From the NCBI GenBank assembly GCA_002418465.1, contig DIEE01000115.1, forward strand, positions 1 to 10,550: a stretch of DNA of 10,550 nucleotides. Direction: 5' to 3'. Made by a program: the position numbers and the translations under genes. The notes under the pieces were generated by a model. It saw only the letters and a list, made by a program, of their open reading frames with translations. It had not been told where the DNA came from and did not search any database. This document shows, in pieces, positions 5,955 through 10,550 of the stretch. This stretch comes from Pseudomonas sp. UBA5782 (GTDB taxonomy: Bacteria; Pseudomonadota; Gammaproteobacteria; Pseudomonadales; Pseudomonadaceae). Position 1 is the stretch's first letter; each line of letters opens with the position of its first letter.

Positions 5955-6794
5955 ATGAGCGAAGACCGATCGAGCAATGGACACAGATCCTGGCTGGAGA
6001 AAATCACCCAGGCCTTTGTCCATGAACCGAAGAATCGCCAGGAGCTGCTGGAGCTCCTGCGCGAGGCACACCAGAACAACCTGCTCGACAGCGAAGCGCT
6101 GTCCATCGTCGAAGGCGCGATCCAGGTCGCCGACCTGCAGGTTCGCGACATCATGGTGCCGCGCTCGCAGGTGATCAGCATCCGCGCCACCCAGTCCGCC
6201 GAAGAATTCCTCCCGGCGATCATCGAGGCCGCGCACTCGCGTTACCCGGTGGTCGGCGAAACCCTCGACGACGTGGTCGGCATCCTCCTGGCCAAGGACC
6301 TGCTGCCGCTGATCCTCAAGCCGGACCTTGCGAACTTCAACGTCAGGGACATGCTGCGCCCGGCCACCTTCGTTCCCGAGTCCAAGCGCCTAAACGTGCT
6401 GCTCAAGGAGTTTCGCGCCAACCACAACCACATGGCGGTGGTGATCGACGAATACGGCGGCGTCGCCGGCCTGGTGACCATCGAGGACGTGCTCGAGCAG
6501 ATCGTCGGCGACATCGAGGACGAGCACGACGTCGAGGAAGACAGCTACATCAAGCCGCTGCCCAGCGGCGACTTCCTGATCAAGGCGCTGACGCCGATCG
6601 AGAACTTCAACGAGTGCTTCCACAGCGCTTTCTCCGACGACGAGTTCGACACGGTCGGCGGCCTGGTGATGAACGCCTTCGGCCACCTGCCCAAGCGCAA
6701 CGAGATCACCGAGATCGGCGCCTTCCGCTTCCGCATCCTCAATGCCGACAGCCGACGCATCCATCTGCTGCGCCTGACGCCGCTGGAACGCTGA
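5955..6794 (+). CDS. corC: CorC/YbeX CBS-domain protein
   Basis: This 279-residue soluble protein has two CBS domains (about 65-125 and 132-189) and a C-terminal CorC_HlyC (transporter-associated) domain (about 203-279). VRDIMVPRSQVISI opens the CBS pair, and NHNHMAVVIDEYGGVAGLVTIEDVLEQIVGDIEDEH, which I quote only as the stretch at 147-181, is the strongest signature of the family. There is no DUF21 membrane domain, so it is the short CorC/YbeX type and not CorB. The family has been linked to Mg/Co efflux with CorA and, from its position beside ybeY, to ribosome function; which role applies here cannot be read from sequence. The start is the ATG at 5955, with AAGGA close upstream (short spacing). 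An ATG at 5925 would add 10 residues and overlap ybeY, and is less likely. It belongs to the phoH-ybeY-corC operon. Confidence 0.94.
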   Translation: MSEDRSSNGHRSWLEKITQAFVHEPKNRQELLELLREAHQNNLLDSEALSIVEGAIQVADLQVRDIMVPRSQVISIRATQSAEEFLPAIIEAAHSRYPVVGETLDDVVGILLAKDLLPLILKPDLANFNVRDMLRPATFVPESKRLNVLLKEFRANHNHMAVVIDEYGGVAGLVTIEDVLEQIVGDIEDEHDVEEDSYIKPLPSGDFLIKALTPIENFNECFHSAFSDDEFDTVGGLVMNAFGHLPKRNEITEIGAFRFRILNADSRRIHLLRLTPLER

Positions 6795-6799
6795 GCCTC

Positions 6800-6820
6800 C
6801 CTCGACAGGATGGGTCGAGG
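6800..6820 (+). other. Alternative hairpin after corC
   Basis: CCTCGAC (6800-6806) pairs perfectly with GTCGAGG (6814-6820) around a 7-nt loop. It shares bases 6808-6820 with the next, larger hairpin, so the two cannot form at once. Confidence 0.4.
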
Positions 6821-6842
6821 CGCAACGCGCCGACACCCATCC
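6808..6842 (+). repeat. REP-like hairpin GGATGGGT...ACCCATCC
   Basis: GGATGGGT (6808-6815) pairs with ACCCATCC (6835-6842). Inside it, GGCGC (6819-6823) pairs with GCGCC (6827-6831) around an AAC loop, and a 3x3 internal loop separates the two stems: 13 base pairs in 35 nt. The GGATGGGT...ACCCATCC frame is, from memory, a common dispersed intergenic hairpin in Pseudomonas and related bacteria. The structure is seen; its status as a repeat family is inference. Confidence 0.6.
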
Positions 6843-6844
6843 TT

Positions 6845-6860
6845 CCGGCAGCTATGCCGG
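6845..6860 (+). other. Second tandem hairpin in the corC-lnt spacer
   Basis: CCGGCA (6845-6850) pairs perfectly with TGCCGG (6855-6860) around a GCTA loop, two bases after the REP-like hairpin. Confidence 0.4.
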
Positions 6861-6864
6861 CGCT

Positions 6865-6887
6865 GCGGGGCGATCCGCCCGCGCTTT
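6865..6887 (+). terminator. Terminator-like hairpin in the corC-lnt spacer
   Basis: GCGGGGCG (6865-6872) pairs with CGCCC-G-CGC (6876-6884, G6881 bulged) around ATC: 8 base pairs, followed by TTTCTC. It has the layout of a weak intrinsic terminator. It could lower lnt expression relative to corC if lnt has no promoter of its own. Confidence 0.4.
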
Positions 6888-6934
6888 CTCGCCCTTCCCG
6901 CTTCCAGTACCCTTGCCCGCCTGATTTTCCGTTC

Positions 6935-6939
6935 AAGGA
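6935..6939 (+). promoter_or_regulatory. Ribosome binding site of lnt
   Basis: AAGGA lies 6 nt before the ATG at 6946 and fixes that start. Confidence 0.7.
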
Positions 6940-6945
6940 AACACG

Positions 6946-8466
6946 ATGCGCTGGATCACCCGCCCCGGCTGGCCGGGCAACCTGATGGCCCTGGCCGCGG
7001 GCGCCATCACCCCGCTGGCGTTCTCGCCGTTCGATTTCTGGGCGCTGGAGCTGCTCAGCATCGGCCTGTTCTACCTCGGCCTGCGCGACCTGACGGCGAA
7101 CGCCGCGTTCCGCCGCGGCTGGTGCTTCGGCCTGGGCCTGTACCTGGCCGGCACCGGCTGGATCTACGTCAGCATCCACGATTACGGCGCCGCCTCGCTG
7201 CCGCTCGCCGGCTTCCTCACCGTGGGCTTTTCGGCCTGCGTCGCGCTGTTCTTCGCGATTCCCGCCTGGCTATGGGCACGCTGGCTACGCCGCAGCGAGG
7301 CGCCGCTGGCCGACGCCCTGGCCTTCGCCGCGCTGTGGTTGCTGCAGGAAGCCTTCCGCGGTTGGTTCCTCACCGGCTTCCCCTGGCTCTACGCGGGCTA
7401 CACGCAACTGAACGGCCCGCTGGCCGGGCTGGCACCGCTGGGCGGAGTCTGGCTGCCCTCGTTCGTCCTCGCCCTCAGCGCCGCGCTGCTGATCAACCTG
7501 CCACGCCTGCGCGAGCGCAAGGCCTTCCTCATCGGCGGCCTGGTGCTGCTGCTGGCGCCCTGGCTGGCCGGCGCGTTGCTCAAGGGCCACGCCTGGACCC
7601 GCGCGCTGGGCGCGCCGCTGACGGTGGCGGCGGTGCAGGGCAACATCGCCCAGGACATGAAGTGGGACCGCGAGCACCTCAACGCCCAGCTCAAGCTGTA
7701 CCGTGACCTCAGCGTGGAGGCGCGCCCGGTGGATTTGGTGATCTGGCCGGAAACCGCGGTGCCGGTGCTCAAGGAATACGCCGAGCCCTACCTGCAGAGC
7801 ATGGGCCGCTTCGCCGACGAGCGCCGCAGCGCGCTGATCACCGGAGTGCCGGTGCGCCAGGCCAACGAGCGCGGCGAGCTGCGCTACTACAACGGCATCA
7901 CCGTGGTCGGCCAGGGCGAGGGTACCTACCTGAAGCAGAAGCTGGTGCCGTTCGGCGAATACGTGCCGCTGCAGGATTTGCTGCGCGGGCTGATCGCCTT
8001 CTTCGACCTGCCGATGTCCGACTTCGCCCGCGGCCCGGCCGACCAGGAACTGCTGCAGGCCAAGGGTTACAGGATCGCCCCGTACATCTGCTACGAGGTG
8101 GTCTACCCGGAGTTCGCCGCCGGTCTCGCCGCGCGCAGCGACCTGCTGCTGACGGTGAGCAACGACACCTGGTTCGGCCGCTCCATCGGCCCGCTGCAAC
8201 ACCTGCAGATGGCTCAGATGCGCGCCCTGGAAGCCGGCCGCTGGATGATCCGCGCGACCAACAACGGCGTCAGCGCGCTGATCGATCCGTTCGGCCGCAT
8301 CAGCGAGCGGGTCCCGCAGTTCCAGCAGGCCGTGCTCTACGGCGAAGTGACGCCGATGCAGGGCCTCACGCCCTACCTGCGCTGGCGCGCCTGGCCGATG
8401 GTGGTGCTCTGCGGCCTGCTGTTCGGCTGGGCGCTGCTGGCCAGCCGCTGGGCGAAGACGCTCTAG
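6946..8466 (+). CDS. lnt: Apolipoprotein N-acyltransferase
   Basis: This 506-residue inner-membrane enzyme performs the last step of lipoprotein maturation, N-acylating the diacylglyceryl cysteine with a phospholipid acyl chain. The first about 215 residues are hydrophobic with several membrane segments (for example 12-27, 36-47, 58-76, 84-110, 119-135, 170-185 and 195-213). The periplasmic nitrilase-fold domain follows from TVAAVQGNI (about 226). The catalytic triad is present: E269 in WPETAVP, K330 in YLKQKLVPFGEYVP, and C382 in YICYEVVYPE. They align with E267, K335 and C387 of E. coli Lnt. SNDTWFGRSIGPLQHLQMAQMRALE is the conserved stretch that follows. A last membrane segment (about 480-500) closes the protein. 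It lies 151 nt after corC, the usual neighbour, but the gap is filled with hairpins. Confidence 0.98.
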   Translation: MRWITRPGWPGNLMALAAGAITPLAFSPFDFWALELLSIGLFYLGLRDLTANAAFRRGWCFGLGLYLAGTGWIYVSIHDYGAASLPLAGFLTVGFSACVALFFAIPAWLWARWLRRSEAPLADALAFAALWLLQEAFRGWFLTGFPWLYAGYTQLNGPLAGLAPLGGVWLPSFVLALSAALLINLPRLRERKAFLIGGLVLLLAPWLAGALLKGHAWTRALGAPLTVAAVQGNIAQDMKWDREHLNAQLKLYRDLSVEARPVDLVIWPETAVPVLKEYAEPYLQSMGRFADERRSALITGVPVRQANERGELRYYNGITVVGQGEGTYLKQKLVPFGEYVPLQDLLRGLIAFFDLPMSDFARGPADQELLQAKGYRIAPYICYEVVYPEFAAGLAARSDLLLTVSNDTWFGRSIGPLQHLQMAQMRALEAGRWMIRATNNGVSALIDPFGRISERVPQFQQAVLYGEVTPMQGLTPYLRWRAWPMVVLCGLLFGWALLASRWAKTL

Positions 8467-8616
8467 GGGCACGCTGGGGTCTGCTGAAGCACATCCCGCG
8501 GGATTGCGCAGTTTTCGTAGATGCCGTGTTGCCGCGCTGGGCTCGAACCCAAGGGACAAACACTTCGCCGCGCGCCAAACCGCTTTGTCGGGGCCGCCCG
8601 CGGTTCGGTGATCAGC
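8467..8616. other. Convergent spacer between lnt and the DUF218 gene
   Basis: These 150 nt carry no convincing gene. They hold a 12-bp perfect palindrome, ATCCCGCGGGAT (8493-8504); a T-arm-like hairpin, TGGG-CTCGAA-CCCA (8538-8551); and an inverted repeat AACCGC (8578-8583) / GCGGTT (8600-8605), which on the - strand sits 11 nt past the DUF218 stop and ends in TTT, so it may serve as a weak terminator for that gene. I see no clear terminator for lnt. The stretch 8493-8551 has the look of a dispersed intergenic sequence, but this is only an impression. Confidence 0.45.
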
Positions 8617-9390
8617 TCACTTGCCGCCGTAGAACAGCGGGTAGGCCAGCAGACCGATGGCCTCGTTGAGCAATATGGCGTTCTGCCAGACCGGCGATCC
8701 CTCCGGCAACCAGCCGCCCACCGGACGCCCGCTGGGCACACCGAGGAAACCGGACGGCGCGCTCGTCACCTGCAACCCCTGCTGCTCGAAGCACCAGCGT
8801 GCGCGGCGCATGTGCCAGGCCTGGGTCACCAGCACCACGCGCTCGACACCCTGCTCGCGCAGCAGTTTCGCGGTGAACAGCGCGTTCTCCCAGGTCGTGC
8901 GGCTGGCCGGCTCCTGCCAGCGCACCGGCGCGGCGAAATCACGGGCGAGCGAGTCGGCCATCAGCTCCGCTTCGCTGAGCGGCCGTCCATAGGGTGCGCC
9001 ACCGCTGGTCAGCAGCGGCAGCCCCGAGGCCCTGGCCAGCCGCGCTGCATAACGCAGGCGCTCGATGGCGACGGGGCTCGGCTGATCGACGCCGCCCCAG
9101 GCGGGATCGTCCTGGGTACGCCCGGCGCCCAGCACCACGATCACCTCGGCTCTCTGCGCCAGGCTCTGCCACTCCGCTTCGGCCAGCGGCTGCTCGTCGC
9201 GCTCAAGCAGCTGAGCGCCCCATTCCACCGCGACCGGCAGGCTCAGCGCCCAGAGCCCGCCAAAACCCAGCAGCAGGCACAGCGCAGACAGCCAGGGCGC
9301 GCGCTTGCGCAGGCACCAGCCGAGCAGCAGCAACAGCAGCAGGCAACCTGGCGGCATCAGCAGTTGTTTGAGGATGTAGCGGATCGTCAT
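8617..9390 (-). CDS. DUF218 (YdcF/ElyC/SanA-like) inner-membrane protein
   Basis: This 257-residue protein has two hydrophobic segments near the N-terminus (about 10-27, very Leu rich, and 35-54), then a periplasmic-type DUF218 domain. The domain's motifs are visible: EVIVVLGAG (82-90), SPVAIERLRYAARLA (105-119), LLTSGGAP (126-133), LSEAELMADSLA (138-149), E160 with SRTTWENA (163-170), and VLVTQAWHMRRARWCF (186-201). Layout and length match E. coli ElyC, an envelope biogenesis factor affecting peptidoglycan and the lipid carrier pool; the biochemical activity of this domain is not established. The start is the ATG at 9390, with a strong AGGAGGT 6 nt upstream, itself inside a hairpin loop. It is the second gene of a - strand pair, 27 nt after the 100-residue gene. 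Family call is firm, exact role inferred. Confidence 0.9.
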   Translation of the reverse strand: MTIRYILKQLLMPPGCLLLLLLLGWCLRKRAPWLSALCLLLGFGGLWALSLPVAVEWGAQLLERDEQPLAEAEWQSLAQRAEVIVVLGAGRTQDDPAWGGVDQPSPVAIERLRYAARLARASGLPLLTSGGAPYGRPLSEAELMADSLARDFAAPVRWQEPASRTTWENALFTAKLLREQGVERVVLVTQAWHMRRARWCFEQQGLQVTSAPSGFLGVPSGRPVGGWLPEGSPVWQNAILLNEAIGLLAYPLFYGGK

Positions 9391-9413
9391 CGGGGCACCT
9401 CCTGGATGCCCCG
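9391..9413 (-). promoter_or_regulatory. Hairpin presenting the Shine-Dalgarno of the DUF218 gene in its loop
   Basis: CGGGGCA and TGCCCCG (9413-9407 and 9397-9391 read on the - strand) form a perfect 7-bp stem. Its 9-nt loop is UCCAGGAGG in the RNA and so contains the Shine-Dalgarno, with an AGGA core. The 3' arm ends at the base before the AUG. A GGA displayed in a hairpin loop over a ribosome binding site is the layout used by RsmA/CsrA operators; flanking bases match that consensus only partly. Confidence 0.55.
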
Positions 9414-9417
9414 CAGC

Positions 9418-9720
9418 CTAACGGGGAAGCCCCCGCGGCGAAAGCCGGTGGGGCAGTTGTCCGGGTACGCGCAGGAAGCGCGGTTTGTAGCCCTGGTATC
9501 GCGGCGCAGCAGCGAGCCCCTCGGACAGGTCGCTGTGCAACCTTGGGTCGTGCTGCAGATAGGCCTGGATCAGCGCCATTTCCAGCGCCGAAAGGCCGCT
9601 GATTTCCAGCTCGACAGAGCTGCGGTTGCGGAAGGTCCGGTCGGTTTCCGCCCCCTCCAGCGCCAGCGCGATGCGCTGCAGCAGATGCGCGTAGATGTCA
9701 CCCTCGTGTTGCACCGTCAT
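9418..9720 (-). CDS. Hypothetical protein, 100 residues
   Basis: I do not recognise this protein. It has no signal peptide, membrane segment, Cys or Trp. The first about 60 residues look helical and amphipathic (DIYAHLLQRIALALEG, then VELEISGLSALEMALIQAYLQHD). The last about 27 are basic and rich in Pro and Arg (RYQGYKPRFLRVPGQL onward), which suggests a flexible tail that might bind nucleic acid or acidic partners. Reality as a gene is supported by a strong AGGAGG (9725-9730) 4 nt before the ATG, coding-like GC3, and a tight 27-nt link to the DUF218 gene. Pseudomonas genomes carry a small hypothetical gene here, between the DUF218 gene and leuS. It is probably cotranscribed with the DUF218 gene, and divergent from leuS. 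Confidence 0.75.
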   Translation of the reverse strand: MTVQHEGDIYAHLLQRIALALEGAETDRTFRNRSSVELEISGLSALEMALIQAYLQHDPRLHSDLSEGLAAAPRYQGYKPRFLRVPGQLPHRLSPRGLPR

Positions 9721-9724
9721 CGTG

Positions 9725-9749
9725 CCTCCTGATGCCGGATGCCGGCATC
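9725..9749 (-). promoter_or_regulatory. Shine-Dalgarno and adjoining hairpin of the 100-residue gene
   Basis: AGGAGG (9730-9725 on the - strand) is immediately preceded by a hairpin: GATGCCG (9731-9737) pairs with CGGCATC (9743-9749) around a 5-nt loop. The + strand sequence also contains a 12-bp palindrome, GATGCCGGCATC (9738-9749). Alternatively, CATC at 9734-9731 can pair with the GATG at 9721-9718 that includes the start codon, leaving the Shine-Dalgarno in a 9-nt loop. Confidence 0.45.
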
Positions 9750-9822
9750 GCCTCAGATTGAAAGTCTAGGCACCAGCGAGGCGGCCAGCCGAGACGGCGA
9801 CAGGCGGGCGGGCAATCTGGGT

Positions 9823-9852
9823 TTCCCACGGTCAAGGCCGGTCATGTATGCT
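9823..9852 (+). promoter_or_regulatory. Candidate promoter of leuS
   Basis: TTCCCA (9823-9828) and TATGCT (9847-9852) are 18 nt apart, 4 of 6 matches each, and a TG sits directly before the -10. Transcription would begin near 9859, leaving a leader of about 160 nt. The rest of 9750-9822 shows no element I can defend, and I could not place the promoter of the - strand pair. Confidence 0.4.
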
Positions 9853-9911
9853 ACGGCGTTTCCTGCAAGAGCCTGTTCGGTATCGAAAAGTGCGCAGGCC
9901 AGGTACGACGA

Positions 9912-9945
9912 AAAACGGATTGAACGCATCCCGCAGGTCCGTTTT
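9912..9945 (+). promoter_or_regulatory. Hairpin in the leuS leader
   Basis: AAAACGGA (9912-9919) pairs perfectly with TCCGTTTT (9938-9945), 8 bp around an 18-nt loop. The 3' arm ends in TTTT, so it could act as an attenuating terminator. Its loop contains GCAGG (9933-9937), the possible Shine-Dalgarno of a short upstream ORF that starts at 9947. Confidence 0.45.
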
Positions 9946-9946
9946 C

Positions 9947-10015
9947 ATGCTCCGTCCTGGCACCTCCGCCGTCGATCGAAAACCGGCTCCCCGCCCTCAT
10001 CTCCAGCGCCAGTAG
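9947..10015 (+). CDS. Possible 22-codon upstream ORF of leuS
   Basis: ATG at 9947 opens a frame of 22 codons ending at TAG 10013-10015, only 2 nt before the leuS ATG. GCAGG lies 9 nt upstream as a modest Shine-Dalgarno. The peptide begins MLRPGTSAVDRK and ends HLQRQ, with Leu codons (CTC) at positions 2 and 19. leuS itself has no recognisable Shine-Dalgarno, so coupling through this ORF is possible. Two scattered Leu codons are too few for classical leader-peptide attenuation. It may be chance. Confidence 0.3.
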   Translation: MLRPGTSAVDRKPAPRPHLQRQ

Positions 10016-10017
10016 CC

Positions 10018-10550
10018 ATGCACGAACAGTATCAGCCCCGCGAAATCGAAGCCGCCGCGCAATCCTTCTGGGATCAGAACCAGTCCTTCCTCGCCACCAT
10101 GAAGCCCGGCCAGGAGAAGTTCTACTGCCTGTCGATGTTCCCCTACCCCAGCGGCAAGCTGCACATGGGGCACGTGCGCAACTACACCATCGGCGACGTG
10201 ATCGCCCGCTACCAGCGCATGCAGGGCAAGAACGTGCTGCAACCGATGGGCTGGGACGCCTTCGGCATGCCCGCCGAGAACGCGGCGATGAAGAACAACG
10301 TCGCCCCGGCGCAGTGGACCTACGACAACATCGCCTACATGAAGACCCAGCTGAAAAGCCTGGGCCTGGCGATCGACTGGTCGCGCGAAGTCACCACCTG
10401 CAAGCCGGACTACTACCGCTGGGAGCAGTGGCTGTTCACCCAGCTGTTCGAGAAAGGGATCATCTACCGCAAGAACGGCACGGTGAACTGGGACCCGGTC
10501 GACCAGACCGTGCTGGCCAACGAGCAGGTCATCGACGGCCGCGGCTGGCG
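10018..10550 (+). CDS. leuS: Leucyl-tRNA synthetase, 5' part (N-terminal 177 residues)
   Basis: This class I aminoacyl-tRNA synthetase attaches leucine to tRNA-Leu. The gene runs off the right edge; bacterial LeuS is about 860-870 residues. The visible part is the start of the Rossmann catalytic domain: YCLSMFPYPSGKLHMGHVRNYT with the HIGH signature as HMGH at 49-52, then NVLQPMGWDAFGMPAENAA, LKSLGLAIDWSRE, CKPDYYRWEQWLF, GTVNWDPVDQTVLANEQV and DGRGWR, all hallmark LeuS stretches. The start MHEQYQPREIE matches Pseudomonas LeuS. The frame remains open for 58 codons upstream to an ATG at 9844, but that one overlaps the candidate -10 and its residues look unconserved. There is no Shine-Dalgarno before 10018 (CCAGTAGCC). 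KMSKS lies beyond the window. Confidence 0.97.
   Translation, partial: MHEQYQPREIEAAAQSFWDQNQSFLATMKPGQEKFYCLSMFPYPSGKLHMGHVRNYTIGDVIARYQRMQGKNVLQPMGWDAFGMPAENAAMKNNVAPAQWTYDNIAYMKTQLKSLGLAIDWSREVTTCKPDYYRWEQWLFTQLFEKGIIYRKNGTVNWDPVDQTVLANEQVIDGRGW

Noticed and set aside
4387..6236. Long - strand open frames across phoH, ybeY and corC
   Set aside because: They span several conserved genes on the other strand and have no domain signature.
7285..8559. 424-residue - strand frame across lnt
   Set aside because: It is antisense to lnt, whose catalytic triad and length are complete.
8493..8560. tRNA gene or tRNA fragment on the - strand, from TGGGTTCGAGCCCA
   Set aside because: The stem is only 4 bp with a 6-nt loop; a real T-arm needs 5 bp and a 7-nt loop. 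No matching acceptor, D or anticodon arms fit around it. Kept only as an oddity of the spacer.
8463..8741. 92-residue - strand frame running through the lnt/DUF218 spacer
   Set aside because: It overlaps the DUF218 coding region in another frame, has no motif, and reads through palindromic spacer sequence.
9314..9344. CAG/CAA trinucleotide repeat
   Set aside because: It is the reverse complement of the leucine codons in the first membrane segment of the DUF218 protein, not an independent repeat.
8521..9732. 403-residue + strand frame across the DUF218 and hypothetical genes
   Set aside because: The - strand genes have strong ribosome binding sites and, for DUF218, clear motifs; the + strand translation is low complexity.
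9844..10017. 58-codon N-terminal extension of leuS
   Set aside because: The frame is open, but its ATG overlaps the candidate -10 box and the residues are unlike LeuS. MHEQY at 10018 is the usual Pseudomonas start.
1..10550. CRISPR array, insertion sequence, prophage or toxin-antitoxin pair
   Set aside because: No regularly spaced repeats, transposase, integrase or phage motifs are visible. Gene content is core and GC looks even by eye.

Overview
The window is ordinary core chromosome from a high-GC gammaproteobacterium of the Pseudomonas lineage (Pseudomonas, Stutzerimonas or a close relative). The gene order thiE - hemL - Sel1-repeat protein - DUF1820 protein - miaB - phoH/ybeZ - ybeY - corC/ybeX - lnt - DUF218 protein - small hypothetical protein - leuS is the arrangement I know from Pseudomonas chromosomes. 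The protein motifs match those families closely. I see no prophage, insertion sequence, CRISPR array, tRNA, rRNA or clear horizontally acquired island.

Layout. On the + strand, the 3' part of thiE (1-406) is followed by hemL (462-1751) and a small exported Sel1-repeat gene (1868-2419). A DUF1820 gene lies on the - strand (2471-2797), convergent with the Sel1 gene and divergent from miaB (2967-4307). The + strand then carries phoH/ybeZ (4453-5478, TTG start), ybeY (5471-5944, overlapping phoH by 8 nt), corC/ybeX (5955-6794) and lnt (6946-8466). Two genes run on the - strand: a 100-residue protein that I do not recognise (9418-9720), then a DUF218/ElyC-like inner-membrane protein (8617-9390). 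leuS starts at 10018 and runs off the right edge.

How the genes fit together. thiE (thiamine) and hemL (5-aminolevulinate for tetrapyrroles) are cofactor genes. miaB modifies tRNA. phoH/ybeZ and ybeY act in rRNA maturation and ribosome quality control. corC and lnt are envelope genes that travel with ybeZ-ybeY in many Proteobacteria. The DUF218 protein is also probably an envelope factor, and leuS is a translation gene.

The genes are conventional, so the points worth a second look are in the spacers. (1) The Shine-Dalgarno of the DUF218 gene sits in the 9-nt loop of a perfect 7-bp GC-rich hairpin that touches the start codon, a geometry that suggests RsmA/CsrA control. (2) leuS has no visible Shine-Dalgarno, but a 22-codon upstream ORF ends 2 nt before its ATG. 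(3) The corC-lnt spacer carries three tandem hairpins, the first of which has a competing fold. (4) The miaB-phoH spacer holds strong hairpins before a TTG start. (5) The lnt/DUF218 convergent spacer holds a 12-bp palindrome and a T-arm-like hairpin that may belong to a dispersed repeat. All of these are sequence-visible structures with inferred roles; none proves a new system.
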